A stretch of DNA of 64,000 nt from Lactococcus allomyrinae (GTDB lineage: Bacteria > Bacillota > Bacilli > Lactobacillales > Streptococcaceae): NCBI RefSeq assembly GCF_003627095.1, contig NZ_CP032627.1:434001-498000 (forward strand), written 5' to 3'. Below are positions 18,801 through 26,826 of this stretch, piece by piece. Numbering within the stretch: the stretch's first letter is position 1; each line of letters begins with the position of its first letter. The translations under genes and the position numbers were made by a program. The notes beneath the pieces are model-generated. The model was not told the DNA's origin. It saw only the letters and a program-made list of their open reading frames with translations, and made no database searches.

Positions 18801-20282
18801 ATGGCAAAAGATATTCACGGGAAAGTCTATTCTCTTTGGACTTTGGCGCTATTGGTTTTGGTGGCGACCTTTGCGGGAGACTTGAACGCGACCATGCTGG
18901 CAACAGCGGTACCAACCCTCATGCGTGATTTCAACATCTCGCTCTCGACCGCGCAGCAGGCTTCAACTTGGTTTTTGCTAGGCAATGGCATCATGATTCC
19001 CGTCACGGCTTATTTAGGGACACGTGTTCCGACGAAAATTTTGTATCTTTTCTCGCTTGCGGTACTGTTTTTGGGCGGCATCGTGGCAATTACTGCACCG
19101 AGCAGCAATTATCTGTTCTTCATCGTGGGGCGTGTGATTCAGTCGCTGGGCGTTGGTGTGATTATTACCTTACAGATGGTAATTTTTGCGGAGATTTTTC
19201 CCGAAGAAAAGCGTGGTCAGGCGATGGCGATTGCAGGGCTGTCACTTGCGGTTTCGCCTGCTTTGGGACCAACATTTGCAGGTTGGGTGTTGCATAAAAA
19301 TCACAGCTTTTTAGGGTTGACTTTGAGTGATTCTTGGCGTTCGATTTTCATTGTGCCAACGGTCATCATCGGCATTTGTCTACTTTTAGCACCATTTATC
19401 ATGCGCGATGTTCTGAAAAATAAGACTGTCAAATTGGACATTCTGTCTTTAATTTTGACCGTTGCAGGTTTTGGGCTATTTTTGTATGGATTGACGAATG
19501 CTGGTGCTGACGGCTGGATCAAATTTGACACTGTCTTGCTACCAACGCTGTCAGGACTGATTTTGCTTGTCATTTTTAGTCTACGACAGTTAAAAATGAC
19601 AGCTCCATTCTTGGATTTACGTTTACTGACAAATAAGCAGTTTTCACTTGCCGCGCTGATATTGGCTTTTGTGACGATGGCGATGATGGGTGTGGAAATT
19701 ATTTTGCCCGTCTATTTGCAAGAAATTCGTGGACTGAGCGCGCTGGGTTCAGGTTTGACTTTACTTCCTGGGACTTTGATTATGACTGTTGCTATGCCTG
19801 TTTTTGGTGGTATTTATGACAAAATCGGTGGAAAAATCCTGTCCATCTGCGGTTTCAGTGCCCTGACACTTGCGACCGTTCCCTTTGTTTTTGTCAGCAG
19901 TAGCACACCTCACAGCTGGATAATCTTCTTTTATGCCATTCGTGCTGTCAGTATTGCCGCTGTCATGATGCCGATGATGAGCGCCGTGATGGATGCGGTC
20001 AGGCCGAGTGAAATGACGCACGCCTCCGCTCTGAGTAACACGCTCAAGCAAGTCGCGTCAGCGCTGATTGTTGCCGTCTTTACGAGCGTGACGACCAAAG
20101 TGTCGAAAGACCATCTTCCGTCAGCGCACTTGAAAGTCGAAAATCTCGCCCTCTACCTCACCAAATTCATCAATGCCACGATAAAAGGTTATTCCGCAAG
20201 TTTTTTGCTGGCGGTGGTGCTCGGCGCGATTGGTGTTGTTTTTACGCTTTTTTTGAAGAATCAGGAGAAATTTAAAGAATGA
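18801..20282 (+). CDS. DHA2-family MFS multidrug exporter
   Basis: A 493-residue membrane protein with about 14 hydrophobic segments. It has the N-terminal DHA2 pattern (LNATMLATAVPTLMRDF, GRVIQSLG) and GWV-type motif C (SPALGPTFAGWVLH). It is coupled to marR upstream and overlaps the merR gene downstream by 4 bp, so one operon is likely. Substrate cannot be read from the sequence. Confidence 0.92.
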   Translation: MAKDIHGKVYSLWTLALLVLVATFAGDLNATMLATAVPTLMRDFNISLSTAQQASTWFLLGNGIMIPVTAYLGTRVPTKILYLFSLAVLFLGGIVAITAPSSNYLFFIVGRVIQSLGVGVIITLQMVIFAEIFPEEKRGQAMAIAGLSLAVSPALGPTFAGWVLHKNHSFLGLTLSDSWRSIFIVPTVIIGICLLLAPFIMRDVLKNKTVKLDILSLILTVAGFGLFLYGLTNAGADGWIKFDTVLLPTLSGLILLVIFSLRQLKMTAPFLDLRLLTNKQFSLAALILAFVTMAMMGVEIILPVYLQEIRGLSALGSGLTLLPGTLIMTVAMPVFGGIYDKIGGKILSICGFSALTLATVPFVFVSSSTPHSWIIFFYAIRAVSIAAVMMPMMSAVMDAVRPSEMTHASALSNTLKQVASALIVAVFTSVTTKVSKDHLPSAHLKVENLALYLTKFINATIKGYSASFLLAVVLGAIGVVFTLFLKNQEKFKE

Positions 20283-20650
20283 ACATCAAACAAATCGCTG
20301 GAAAAACAGGTCTAAACCCCGACACAATCCGTTATTACGAAAAAGAAAATCTCATCAAAATCCCACGAAATAGCAGTGGCTATCGTGACTTTATTCCGCA
20401 AAATGTGGAACGCTTGACTTTCATTAGCAAGATGCGTGCGGCGGGCTGTGGCATTGACTTTCTGAGAAAATATTGCGCGCTGCTTGACGACACAGAAAAT
20501 CATGACGACGAACAGCGCGAAATGTTGATTGTAGAGGCAAAAGCGGCAAGAGAACGGCTGTCAAATTTGACAGATGCCTTAGATTATCTGGACTGGAAGA
20601 TTGGCGTGTATTATAAAAATGTCAAGCTGCTTGGAGAACAGTCAAAATAG
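20279..20650 (+). CDS. MerR-family transcriptional regulator
   Basis: A 123-residue regulator. The winged helix begins MNIKQIAGKTGLNPDTIRYYEKENLI, the standard MerR start, and a coiled-coil dimer helix follows (residues 80-112). There is no cysteine-rich metal site, so it belongs to the AdhR/NmlR-like organic-stress group by length. Its ATG overlaps the exporter stop. The divergently spaced target promoter lies immediately downstream, in front of the SDR gene. The perfect palindrome CTGTCAAATTTGACAG occurs within it. Confidence 0.9.
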   Translation: MNIKQIAGKTGLNPDTIRYYEKENLIKIPRNSSGYRDFIPQNVERLTFISKMRAAGCGIDFLRKYCALLDDTENHDDEQREMLIVEAKAARERLSNLTDALDYLDWKIGVYYKNVKLLGEQSK

Positions 20651-20661
20651 AAACTTTTTAC

Positions 20662-20692
20662 TTGCATTAGAGCGCACTCCAAGGTTTATAAT
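20662..20692 (+). promoter_or_regulatory. MerR-type promoter of the SDR gene
   Basis: TTGCAT (20662-20667) and TATAAT (20687-20692) are separated by 19 bp, the long spacer typical of MerR-activated promoters. The spacer holds the dyad TTAGAG-CGCA-CTCCAA. The adjacent merR product is the obvious activator. Confidence 0.75.
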
Positions 20693-20725
20693 GAAGTCAT
20701 CAACTAAGAAATGGAGATTTCAAAA

Positions 20726-21577
20726 ATGAAAAACAATGATAAAGTATGGCTCGTAACAGGCGCTTCAACAGGCTTCGGACGCGCGCTTGTCGAAGAATTG
20801 ATTGTGCGCAATTACAAAGTAGTCGCCACCGCACGTCAGCTGTCAGCACTGACAGACTTGTCAGATGGTGAAAACGTCCTCAAAACCAGGCTTGATGTGA
20901 CTGATAAAGCTTCCATCAGTGCCGCAGTCGCTGCCACGATTGAAAAATTTGGTCGGATTGACGTTTTGGTCAATAATGCAGGCTTTGGCTATTTCGGTGT
21001 CATGGAAGAATCAGACCAAGCTGCCGTCAGGCGCATGATGGACACGAATTTTTGGGGCGCAAATGACATGACACTCGCTGTTTTGCCTTATATGCGCAAG
21101 CAAAAATCAGGACGTATCCTCAACACCGTCAGCCGTGGCGGACTGACAACGACGGAAACGCTTGCCTACTATCATGCGACAAAGTTTGCGATGGAAGGGC
21201 TTTTCCAAACATTGCGTAAAGAAGTTGAGCCCTTGGGAATTTTTGTGACGAACATTGAGCCTGGCTCATTTCGCACGGATTGGGCAGGACGCTCGAAAGA
21301 AAGCAGTCCCGCTGAGATTACGGATTATGCGGCGGCGCACAAGACGCTTGACCGCCTGAACAGCTATTCCGGTACGCAAGCAGGAAGTCCAGCACTCGCC
21401 GCAAAGGCTTTCATCAAAGTGGCTGAGCTGGACAATCCACCCATGCACTATCTCATGGGCAAGGGCGCTTATCAGCTCACCAAGCAAGTTTTTGAAGCGG
21501 CGCTTGATGAGTTTGAGACTTACAAAGAAGACGCGCAGCACCTTGATTTTGGCGATGAAGCTTATTGGAAGCAATAA
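20726..21577 (+). CDS. Short-chain dehydrogenase/reductase (classical SDR)
   Basis: A 283-residue NAD(P)-dependent oxidoreductase. The Rossmann motif TGASTGFG is at residues 11-18 and NNAG at 83-86. The catalytic triad is Ser136, Tyr149 and Lys153 (YHATK). I chose ATG 20726 because the GGAG of an earlier in-frame ATG (20711) serves as its Shine-Dalgarno. Its 3' 199 bp are duplicated at 24014. It is controlled by a MerR-type promoter, which suggests a role in response to aldehydes or other electrophiles; that is inference. A GTCAGCACTGAC copy codes LSALT at residues 39-43. Confidence 0.9.
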   Translation: MKNNDKVWLVTGASTGFGRALVEELIVRNYKVVATARQLSALTDLSDGENVLKTRLDVTDKASISAAVAATIEKFGRIDVLVNNAGFGYFGVMEESDQAAVRRMMDTNFWGANDMTLAVLPYMRKQKSGRILNTVSRGGLTTTETLAYYHATKFAMEGLFQTLRKEVEPLGIFVTNIEPGSFRTDWAGRSKESSPAEITDYAAAHKTLDRLNSYSGTQAGSPALAAKAFIKVAELDNPPMHYLMGKGAYQLTKQVFEAALDEFETYKEDAQHLDFGDEAYWKQ

Positions 21578-21604
21578 AATTTCTGAACAATAAACGCAAT
21601 AAAT

Positions 21605-21649
21605 GAGATTTCCGATTTGTTGGAGATTTTGGAGTTGGTAGGAGAATAA
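21605..21649 (+). pseudogene. Fragment of HAD-gene 3' end
   Basis: About 45 bp matching the last codons of the HAD gene at 49371-49415 with three mismatches, including the stop codon (LLEILELVGE then stop). The following terminator hairpin is shared too. It is a scar of rearrangement, not a gene. Confidence 0.75.
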
Positions 21650-21650
21650 G

Positions 21651-21676
21651 AAAAAGCGCTCAACCAAGCGCTTTTC
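21651..21676 (+). terminator. Intrinsic terminator, copy of the HAD-gene terminator
   Basis: AAAAAGCGCT and AGCGCTTTT with loop CAACCA. It now ends the SDR transcript. Confidence 0.75.
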
Positions 21677-21679
21677 ATA

Positions 21680-21930
21680 CTGTTTAATTTCTAAAAAAGC
21701 ATTAGAAGTTAGCTGCGCATGTCCATTCGCTGTAAGTCGCTACTACGTGTCTATTCCAGCTGCCCGCTAAAGCAAACGCTGGCAGGGCAAAGCGACAACG
21801 CGAAGTGACAACCTTTGCGTTGCACGCAAACCACTTCCTGCGTTCAACGCACTGCGTTGAAGTTGCGGATAAGAAAAGCGAAGCTTTTCTCTTTCGTACA
21901 CAAGGCAGTATATTTGTAGTTTACATCTAA
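21680..21930. other. Non-coding stretch rich in short inverted repeats
   Basis: No gene is visible. Several small stems occur, such as GCGTTGCACGCAA, CAACGCACTGCGTTG and GAAAAGCGAAGCTTTTC, similar in style to the repeat block at 48530-48700. Confidence 0.4.
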
Positions 21931-22446
21931 TCAAACACGACTCAAAACATCCTCCACCGAAAAAGAACCCTCAAAAAGCAGTCGCAAAATCAGCACCATT
22001 TTATTCGCCAAAATACGCGCGTCAAGCGCAGAATAAGCAGACGCGACAAGCAGCTCGGTAATGTTTTGCTCATAAAGCGTCCATGTCTTGAGGAGACGCA
22101 GCCGCAAGTGTGGGGTCTCGTCAATGATTTTTGGGAGAGTGAAAAAGTTTTTCGGGTCGTCATCGTCAGCGATACATTGACGGATAAAGTCAGGATAGCC
22201 TTCCCAAACCTTGTCAGGATTTGCCCTCAGCCAAGATGCAATCAAATCCAGGAGAACGGTTTCATCATTAAAAATAATATCATCCTTGCTCGGAAAATAT
22301 TGAAACAGGGTCTTTTTGGCAATCGCTGAGGCTGCCGCAATTTCCTCGGTGGTTACGCCATCAAAGCCCTTTTCTTCAAAAAGGCGCAGCGCATTTTCTA
22401 TAATTTCAAGCCGCTTGGCTTTTTTCTTTTCTTCTCTTAAGCTCAT
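21931..22446 (-). CDS. TetR-family repressor of the adjacent exporter
   Basis: About 171 residues. The N-terminal helix-turn-helix reads TTEEIAAASAIAKKTLFQYFPSKDDI, the TetR/AcrR pattern. I chose ATG 22446 (MSLREEKKKAKR). An upstream ATG at 22464 lies inside the -10 TATAAT and cannot be translated from that promoter. With the -10 ending 6 bases before the ATG the mRNA would be leaderless. It is divergent from the DHA2 exporter and shares operators with it. Confidence 0.9.
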   Translation of the reverse strand: MSLREEKKKAKRLEIIENALRLFEEKGFDGVTTEEIAAASAIAKKTLFQYFPSKDDIIFNDETVLLDLIASWLRANPDKVWEGYPDFIRQCIADDDDPKNFFTLPKIIDETPHLRLRLLKTWTLYEQNITELLVASAYSALDARILANKMVLILRLLFEGSFSVEDVLSRV

Positions 22447-22453
22447 AAATTGA

Positions 22454-22545
22454 TTATAACACATTTTTGGTAACTCAGTAACTTTATTGTTGACAAATAA
22501 AAAGTAACCGAGTATAATCTTATTTGTAAAAGGTAACTGAGTTAC
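22454..22545. promoter_or_regulatory. Divergent promoters and TetR operators
   Basis: The rightward promoter is TTGACA (22490-22495), a 17-bp spacer and TATAAT (22513-22518). The leftward -10 TATAAT is at about 22453-22458. Three related sites occur: GTAACTCAGTAAC (22470), AGTAACCGAGTATA (22503, over the -10) and the palindrome GTAACTGAGTTAC (22533). They are the likely operators of the TetR protein. Confidence 0.85.
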
Positions 22546-22570
22546 TAAAAGGAAATCAGGTCATTTCACA

Positions 22571-23995
22571 ATGGAAAAACACAACAATATGCGCCTGCTC
22601 ATGGTGCCCCTCATGCTGGTGCTCTTTATCTCGACGCTTGACCAAACGGTCGTGGCGGCAAGTCTAAGCTCAATCGGCAAAGCACTTGGCGATGCTAATC
22701 AAGTCACATGGGTGACGACGGCTTACTTGATTACAAGCGCCGTTACAACGCTGATTTTTGGCAAACTTGGTGATAGCATTGGGCGCAAGCTCATGCTTCA
22801 AGTTTCGCTGAGTATTTTTTTGATGGGCTCGCTTTTGTGTGGACTTTCAGGCAATATGTGGTTGCTCATTGCCAGCCGTGCTTTTCAAGGTATTGGTGGC
22901 GGCGGTCTCGCTACGCTTTGTATGGCAGTGGTCGGCGACCTTGTCCCACCGCTCGAACGCTCACGCTATCAAGGTTTGATTGGGTTGGTTCCCTCTGTTG
23001 CACTGGTTGCAGGACCATTCTTGGGCGGTTTTATTACAGACCAACTCAGCTGGCATTGGATTTTCTTCATCAATTTGCCGATTGGCATCGTGGCACTCGC
23101 TTTTATCGCCAGTGCGCTTCATCTTGAAAAACGTCAACTTTCAGGCAAGATTGACATCTGGGGCGCCCTCGTGATTTCGATTGCGACAGCGACGCTCTTA
23201 CTCAATCTCAGTCTTGGAGGTAGCAGGTGGACATGGGCTTCAGGACAAAGTATCGGTTTATTTGCGACAGCTGCCGTCATGCTCGCAGCCTTTATCTTGA
23301 TCGAAAGACAGGTCAAATCACCGATTACACCACTGACTTTTTTCAAATCCAATATTTTTACGATTTCTACGATTCAATTTTTCTTGGTTTCAGCAACGAT
23401 GTTTGTTTTCATGCTTTTTACGCCGATGTATTTCCAAATGCTACGTGGTTATTCTGCAAGTCGCGCAGGCGCAACCGTGATTCCGCTGATGATTGGGGTG
23501 ATTGTCGCCTCAGCATCACTTGGGGAATTTATCACACGCACAGGGCGTTATAAAATTCTCCCTATTTTTGCGAGTGCGCTGATTGCCATCAGTGCGGTGA
23601 TGATGGGAATGCTGGGGTCTCATACCAATGTCTGGTATGTCGTAGTCGCACTCTTTATCAGCGGTCTTGGACAAGGGGCAATGATTCAAACCGTCACTGT
23701 TGCGGGGCAAAATGCCGTACCTTTTCAGCATATCGGGGCAGCCACAGGTGCGCTCAATTTCTTTAAGAGTCTTGGTGGCTCATTTAGCTCCGTTATTTTT
23801 GCTGCTATTTTGGCAAATGCGACGGACAACAGCCAGCTTCCAGCACATTTGGCGCACGGATTCTCTGTCACATTTCTCTGGGTGCTGCCGCTCATGGCAA
23901 TCTCTTTTATTCTCGCCATCTTCATGAAAGAAAAACCACTCTCAGAAGAAATGGTCAAAATCGCTGCTGGCGAAGCAGAAGCACCAGAATATTAA
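22571..23995 (+). CDS. DHA2-family MFS multidrug exporter (EmrB/QacA type)
   Basis: A 474-residue protein with about 14 membrane segments. It has DQTVVAASLSSIGKALGD at TM1, GKLGDSIGRKLML (motif A), SRAFQGIGGGG and VAGPFLGGFITDQLSWHW (motif C). It is repressed by the divergent TetR protein through the shared operators. The gene and its regulator are flanked by a 199-bp direct repeat of the SDR gene, so the cassette may have been inserted or could be lost by recombination. Confidence 0.92.
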   Translation: MEKHNNMRLLMVPLMLVLFISTLDQTVVAASLSSIGKALGDANQVTWVTTAYLITSAVTTLIFGKLGDSIGRKLMLQVSLSIFLMGSLLCGLSGNMWLLIASRAFQGIGGGGLATLCMAVVGDLVPPLERSRYQGLIGLVPSVALVAGPFLGGFITDQLSWHWIFFINLPIGIVALAFIASALHLEKRQLSGKIDIWGALVISIATATLLLNLSLGGSRWTWASGQSIGLFATAAVMLAAFILIERQVKSPITPLTFFKSNIFTISTIQFFLVSATMFVFMLFTPMYFQMLRGYSASRAGATVIPLMIGVIVASASLGEFITRTGRYKILPIFASALIAISAVMMGMLGSHTNVWYVVVALFISGLGQGAMIQTVTVAGQNAVPFQHIGAATGALNFFKSLGGSFSSVIFAAILANATDNSQLPAHLAHGFSVTFLWVLPLMAISFILAIFMKEKPLSEEMVKIAAGEAEAPEY

Positions 23996-24013
23996 ATAGA
24001 ATTTATACTACTT

Positions 24014-24218
24014 CGGTACGCAAGCAGGCAGTCCAGCGCTCGCCGCAAAGGCTTTCATCAAAGTGGCTGAGCTGGACAATCCACCCATGCACTATCTCAT
24101 GGGCAAGGACGCTTATCAGCTCACCAAGCAAGTTTTTGAAGCGGCACTTGATGAGTTTGAGACTTACAAAGAAGACGCGCAGCACCTTGATTTTGGCGAT
24201 GAAGCTTATTGGGAATAG
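24014..24218 (+). pseudogene. Duplicated 3' fragment of the SDR gene
   Basis: Bases 24014-24212 match 21370-21568 with about four mismatches in 199 and no gaps. The fragment keeps the frame of the SDR C-terminus (KVAELDNPPMHYLMG and onward) and ends in a stop. No start codon or ribosome site is present, so it is a remnant. Confidence 0.88.
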
Positions 24219-24278
24219 CAGATTGCCAATTTTCCGTACAATGGCTGCTCAAAAATCGCTGATATACTACGTACATCA

Positions 24279-24301
24279 GGTTTGACAAAATTTGTCAAAC
24301 C
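24279..24301. promoter_or_regulatory. 23-nt palindrome in the leader of the small-protein operon
   Basis: Eleven-base arms GGTTTGACAAA and TTTGTCAAACC surround one central A, 8-18 bases before the Shine-Dalgarno. It is an operator or an mRNA hairpin. A possible -10 TATACT lies at 24263. Confidence 0.5.
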
Positions 24302-24319
24302 AACATTGGAGGCAACATT

Positions 24320-24463
24320 GTGAGCGAAATACTTGAAGAGGGCAAAGCCATCTGCGAAGAATGCGGCGGCGAATTTTGGGAAGATGAGTTAGAAGACGGC
24401 TACTGCGAAAACTGTACGGATTTTCTCATCCAGTGCGGGATTGATGCGATGAACGGAGATTGA
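24320..24463 (+). CDS. 47-residue zinc-ribbon-like protein
   Basis: GTG start with a strong TTGGAGG 7 bases upstream; reading frame intact to TGA. The acidic protein has two Cys pairs, CEEC at residues 12-15 and CENC at 29-32, spaced like a rubredoxin-type zinc ribbon, plus one further Cys. It ends one base before the next ATG, so the two are co-translated. I do not know the family. Zinc binding is inferred from the cysteines. Confidence 0.65.
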   Translation: MSEILEEGKAICEECGGEFWEDELEDGYCENCTDFLIQCGIDAMNGD

Positions 24464-24464
24464 C

Positions 24465-24671
24465 ATGGGACTATTTGACATCATCGCATCCGTGGGCGAT
24501 GCGCTTTCGGAAAATGGCGACAAAGCGACCTATTCTGACGAAATCAAAAACGATAAGCGCATTCAAAAAATGATGCATACTGATGGCACAACGCACCAGA
24601 CCATCAAAGCATCAAAAGTAAAATATAAGAGTGGCAAGGTTACGGAGACACGCTCTTATTACGAAGATTAG
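24465..24671 (+). CDS. 68-residue hypothetical protein
   Basis: It starts MGLFDIIASVGDALSENGD and ends KSGKVTETRSYYED. The N-terminal helix may be amphipathic; the rest is polar and charged. It follows the zinc-ribbon gene after one base, with GGAG inside that gene's end as ribosome site. Family and role are unknown; the pair may work together. Confidence 0.6.
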   Translation: MGLFDIIASVGDALSENGDKATYSDEIKNDKRIQKMMHTDGTTHQTIKASKVKYKSGKVTETRSYYED

Positions 24672-24679
24672 AAAAATGG

Positions 24680-24712
24680 ACTGACAGAGTAATTTGTCAG
24701 TTCATTTTATTT
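24680..24712 (+). terminator. Terminator of the small-protein operon
   Basis: ACTGACA and TGTCAGT form a stem followed by a T-rich tract. A second variant palindrome (GTCAGCATACTGAC) follows at 24715-24728. Confidence 0.6.
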
Positions 24713-24749
24713 CTGTCAGCATACTGACAGATGACAAAAACTGTTTTTT

Positions 24750-24821
24750 CCGAACAATCTTTTCCATAAAACTGAAAAACTCCGCTCAGGGCTTTATATT
24801 TCCAGACAATCCAGCTAAAAT
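24750..24821 (+). promoter_or_regulatory. purF promoter with PurBoxes
   Basis: CCGAACAAT (24750-24758), a degenerate second box CCAGACAAT exactly 52 bp on (24802-24810) and -10 TAAAAT (24816-24821), which begins 66 bp after the first box. Confidence 0.82.
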
Positions 24822-24860
24822 AAAGCTATAAACAAAGAAATTGACGAGGAAAAGTAACCA

Positions 24861-26339
24861 ATGGCTGACAAAATAAAAACCAATCCCACCCACGTAAGAA
24901 AAAATTGGTGGCAAACGCACCCCGATGACGAGCGCTCCCACCTCAACGAAGAATGCGGCCTCTTCGGCGTTTGGGGACATCCAGATGCTGCCCGACTGAC
25001 TTATTTTGGCCTCCATGCCCTGCAACATCGTGGACAAGAAGGTGCAGGAATTTTAGTCAATGACAACGGAAAACTCAATCGCCACCGTGGTTTAGGACTG
25101 GTCACAGAGGTTTTCAAAGACGAAAAAGACCTGTCAGCACTGACAGGTTCGTCAGCGATTGGACACGTCCGCTACGCCACCGCAGGCTCGGCTGACATCA
25201 ACAATATCCAGCCTTTTCATTTTGATTTTCACGATGGTGGACTTGGATTGGCGCACAATGGCAATCTGACTAATGCGCAGTCGTTGCGCTGTGAGCTAGA
25301 GCGCGATGGTGCGATTTTTAGCTCCAACTCCGACACCGAAATCCTCATGCACCTCATTCGCCGCAGCCACCACCCAGAGTTCATGGGTAAAGTCAAAGAA
25401 GCGCTGAACACCGTGCATGGCGGCTTTGCCTACCTCATCATGACCGAACACAGCATTCTCGCTGCGCTTGACCCGAACGGCTTCCGCCCGCTTTCCATTG
25501 GAAAAATGAGCAATGGTGCAATCGTCGTTGCCTCAGAAACCTGCGCCTTTGATGTCGTCGGCGCAACATGGATTCAAGACGTGGAGCCAGGCGAAATCAT
25601 CGAAATTGACGACAACGGCATTCACGTTGATCAGTTCACTGACAGCACCAACCTCACGATCTGCAGCATGGAATACATCTATTTTGCCCGCCCAGACAGC
25701 ACCATCCATGGGGTCAATGTCCATACCGCCAGAAAACGCAGCGGACGCATTCTTGCCCGCGAAGCGCATATTGACGCAGACATCGTCATCGGTGTACCCA
25801 ATTCTTCCCTCAGCGCAGCCAGCGGATACGCCGAGGAAAGTGGTCTGCCCTACGAAATGGGACTTATCAAAAACCAATACGTCGCTAGAACCTTTATTCA
25901 ACCTACCCAAGAACTCCGCGAGCAAGGTGTGCGCATGAAACTCAGCGCCGTCCGTGGCGTCGTTGAGGGTAAGCGCGTCATCATGGTTGACGACAGCATC
26001 GTCCGTGGCACGACCAGCAAGCGCATCGTCCGCCTCCTCAAAGACGCAGGCGCAGCCGAAGTCCACGTCGCCATCGCCAGCCCCGCCCTCAAATATCCCT
26101 GCTTTTACGGCATCGACATCCAAGACCGCGACGAACTCATCGCAGCCACCCACACCACCGACGAAATCCGCGACCTCATCGGCGCCGACAGCCTGACCTA
26201 CCTCAGCCAAGACGGCCTCGTCGAAGCCATCGGACACGACAAACTCACCCTCGCTTATTTTGATGGGAAATATCCTACGCCACTTTATGATTATGAGGAG
26301 GAATATTTGGAGAGTTTAGCGAAGAATGAAGCGAGATAA
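24861..26339 (+). CDS. purF: Amidophosphoribosyltransferase
   Basis: A 492-residue enzyme that catalyses the committed step from PRPP to phosphoribosylamine. A propeptide precedes ECGLFGVWG, so Cys32 becomes the N-terminal nucleophile after self-cleavage. HRGQEGAG and the glutaminase core follow. The PRPP site is [14 protein letters not shown]. Codon use is C-ending over about 25950-26250, with an abrupt return to AT-rich codons before the stop. A GTCAGCACTGAC copy codes LSALT near residue 92. It is monocistronic. Confidence 0.97.
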   Translation: MADKIKTNPTHVRKNWWQTHPDDERSHLNEECGLFGVWGHPDAARLTYFGLHALQHRGQEGAGILVNDNGKLNRHRGLGLVTEVFKDEKDLSALTGSSAIGHVRYATAGSADINNIQPFHFDFHDGGLGLAHNGNLTNAQSLRCELERDGAIFSSNSDTEILMHLIRRSHHPEFMGKVKEALNTVHGGFAYLIMTEHSILAALDPNGFRPLSIGKMSNGAIVVASETCAFDVVGATWIQDVEPGEIIEIDDNGIHVDQFTDSTNLTICSMEYIYFARPDSTIHGVNVHTARKRSGRILAREAHIDADIVIGVPNSSLSAASGYAEESGLPYEMGLIKNQYVARTFIQPTQELREQGVRMKLSAVRGVVEGKRVIMVDDSIVRGTTSKRIVRLLKDAGAAEVHVAIASPALKYPCFYGIDIQDRDELIAATHTTDEIRDLIGADSLTYLSQDGLVEAIGHDKLTLAYFDGKYPTPLYDYEEEYLESLAKNEAR

Positions 26340-26342
26340 CAC

Positions 26343-26373
26343 AAAAATCAGGTTCAAACGAATCTGATTTTTA
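26343..26373 (+). terminator. purF terminator
   Basis: AAAAATCAG and CTGATTTTT enclose a 12-nt loop. Confidence 0.85.
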
Positions 26374-26535
26374 TAATGCTTCCAAAATTTTGTCAAATAA
26401 CTTTCTCAAGTATAGCATTTTTCCCATGAACCGTCCCATCCATATGCAAATTGTAAACTCCATCATCAATTAAATCATGCGTTTGGCGTATAGAAAATGC
26501 TGACAAAACGGTCAGTATTTTTTATAATCAAAAAG

Positions 26536-26565
26536 TTTGACCAATACTGACCAATGAGTTATAAT
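26536..26565 (+). promoter_or_regulatory. clpB promoter with CtsR box
   Basis: TTGACC (26537-26542), a 17-bp spacer and TATAAT (26560-26565). The reverse strand of 26536-26552 reads GGTCAGTATTGGTCAAA, close to the CtsR heptad repeat, and covers the -35. A partial box (GGTCAGTATT) lies 30 bp upstream. CtsR repression with heat induction is expected. Confidence 0.75.
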
Positions 26566-26630
26566 AAGAATGTAGTGAGAAAAAAGTTAAAATCACTACC
26601 TAAAAAGAATATGAATTTTCATGGAAAGGA

Positions 26631-26826
26631 ATTGAGTTCGCCCTCCTAGAGACTAGGAAAATAGATGAAATGGAATCTGACACGAGGTGTCAGAACCACA
26701 TTTCCCTAATTTTCTACGTCTCTGAGCAGTCAACGAAAATCTGACAACTAGGTTATCAGATTTCTGCTGTCCCTGAAGTCTAAGCGCTAAAGCGCTAAGA
26801 CCCTAGGGCGGGCTCACATCTTGATT
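26631..26826 (+). repeat. Dispersed hairpin repeat in the clpB leader
   Basis: The copy runs from TTGAGTTCGCC to GCTCACATCTTGATT at the clpB start. A long imperfect hairpin (arms begin GAGACTAGGAAAATAGATG) spans about 26655-26735. A TAAA-loop stem AGCGCTAAAGCGCT is at 26783-26796. The last 45 bp are nearly identical to 48679-48722. No gene lies in it. Confidence 0.75.

Noticed and set aside
24233-24241. PurBox-like CCGTACAAT before the small-protein operon
   Set aside because: One mismatch in the core and no -10 at the 66-bp distance seen in the true purine promoters.
25533-26237. 234-codon open frame on the minus strand inside purF
   Set aside because: It is a shadow of the C-ending codons of purF; no ribosome site, and purF itself is complete.
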